From assembly GCA_037137555.1 (NCBI GenBank), contig JBAXKA010000007.1, forward strand, positions 1 through 31,766: a stretch of 31,766 nt of DNA, given 5' to 3'. The stretch comes from UBA9630 sp037137555. Lineage in GTDB: Bacteria > Patescibacteriota > Minisyncoccia > Moranbacterales > UBA2206. The notes under the pieces are model-generated. The model was not told where the DNA came from and made no database searches. It saw nothing but the letters and a program-made list of their open reading frames with translations. Positions 31,611-31,766 of this stretch are shown in pieces (positions within the stretch are counted from its first letter, which is position 1; each line of letters starts with the position of its first letter). A program made the translations under genes and the position numbers.

Positions 31611-31766
31611 ATGCAAATGTTATTAAACAACGGAACAATATTAAGCGATGCTCCAAGTATGTCAGAGCAAACTAGAGAATACCTCAATCAATTTTGGAGT
31701 TTTCCCTCTAATGAAAAGATTAAAAAAGAAAAAGAAAAATATTATCTCTTTGAATGTAGAAGAGAA
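31611..31766 (+). CDS. Unrecognised gene, 3' partial (52 codons seen)
   Basis: The frame from ATG 31611 is open to the window edge. It begins MQMLLNNGTILSDAPSMSEQ and continues with an aromatic, then Lys/Glu-rich, stretch (NQFWSFPSNEKIKKEKEK). No family is recognisable and no signal peptide is seen. A good extended -10 promoter lies directly upstream, and no Shine-Dalgarno is visible. It is divergent from the TrmB-family regulator, which may control it. Confidence 0.55.
   Translation, partial: MQMLLNNGTILSDAPSMSEQTREYLNQFWSFPSNEKIKKEKEKYYLFECRRE

Overview
The window is AT-rich bacterial DNA with short intergenic gaps. Its gene content suggests a member of the Candidate Phyla Radiation (Patescibacteria, most likely a Parcubacteria-type lineage). 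Indicators are very large surface proteins of DUF2341/LamG and tandem Ig-like type, an S74-chaperone fibre with a C-terminal block of the kind common in these genomes, TrmB-type regulation, a PIN-PhoH ATPase, a lone cold-shock protein and little Shine-Dalgarno use. This placement rests on style of gene content; no rRNA or marker phylogeny is possible here. All sixteen complete genes end in TAA or TAG, none in TGA.

Layout. 1-9046: two co-directional surface genes, a fibre with a Peptidase_S74 chaperone domain (5' end outside the window) and a 2352-residue protein with DUF2341, fibrinogen-like and six LamG units, two of which carry a glycine-rich domain nested at the same point. 9047-9500: non-coding or weakly coding, with strong hairpins and an attenuator-like leader. 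9508-10366: CAP/SCP-domain secreted protein. 10367-11072: structured intergenic DNA, then two Cys-rich microproteins with their own promoter and terminator. 11148-12458 (-): PIN-PhoH ATPase. 12459-12847: divergent promoters and a second leader containing a terminator. 12848-20710: 2620-residue surface protein with beta-helix and Ig-like stalk and a C-terminal membrane anchor. 20807-21004: cold-shock protein. 21152-21880 (-): secreted protein of unknown family.

22020-27176: a Type III restriction-modification module (mod, res) with a decayed HTH/excisionase-like gene at one side and, at the other, a decayed serine recombinase whose last codons run into tRNA-Asn. I read this as a degraded integrative island at that tRNA. 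Beyond the tRNA, 27401-29831 holds a lysis-like trio: a lysozyme-like plus C39-like protein, a small holin-like membrane protein and an M23 endopeptidase. Next come ribosomal protein L25, a TrmB-family regulator (-) with a palindrome near its predicted start site, and the first 52 codons of an unrecognised gene.

Working together: most of the window builds or remodels the cell surface (fibres, giant stalk proteins, CAP protein, peptidoglycan hydrolases), interrupted by one acquired DNA-defence module and a few housekeeping genes. Predicted promoters are mostly TTGACN-like -35, a 16-17 bp spacer and a TGN-extended -10. Two secreted or surface protein genes sit directly downstream of intrinsic-terminator hairpins placed between promoter and start codon, which suggests attenuation. 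Family assignments come from motif reading without database searches.
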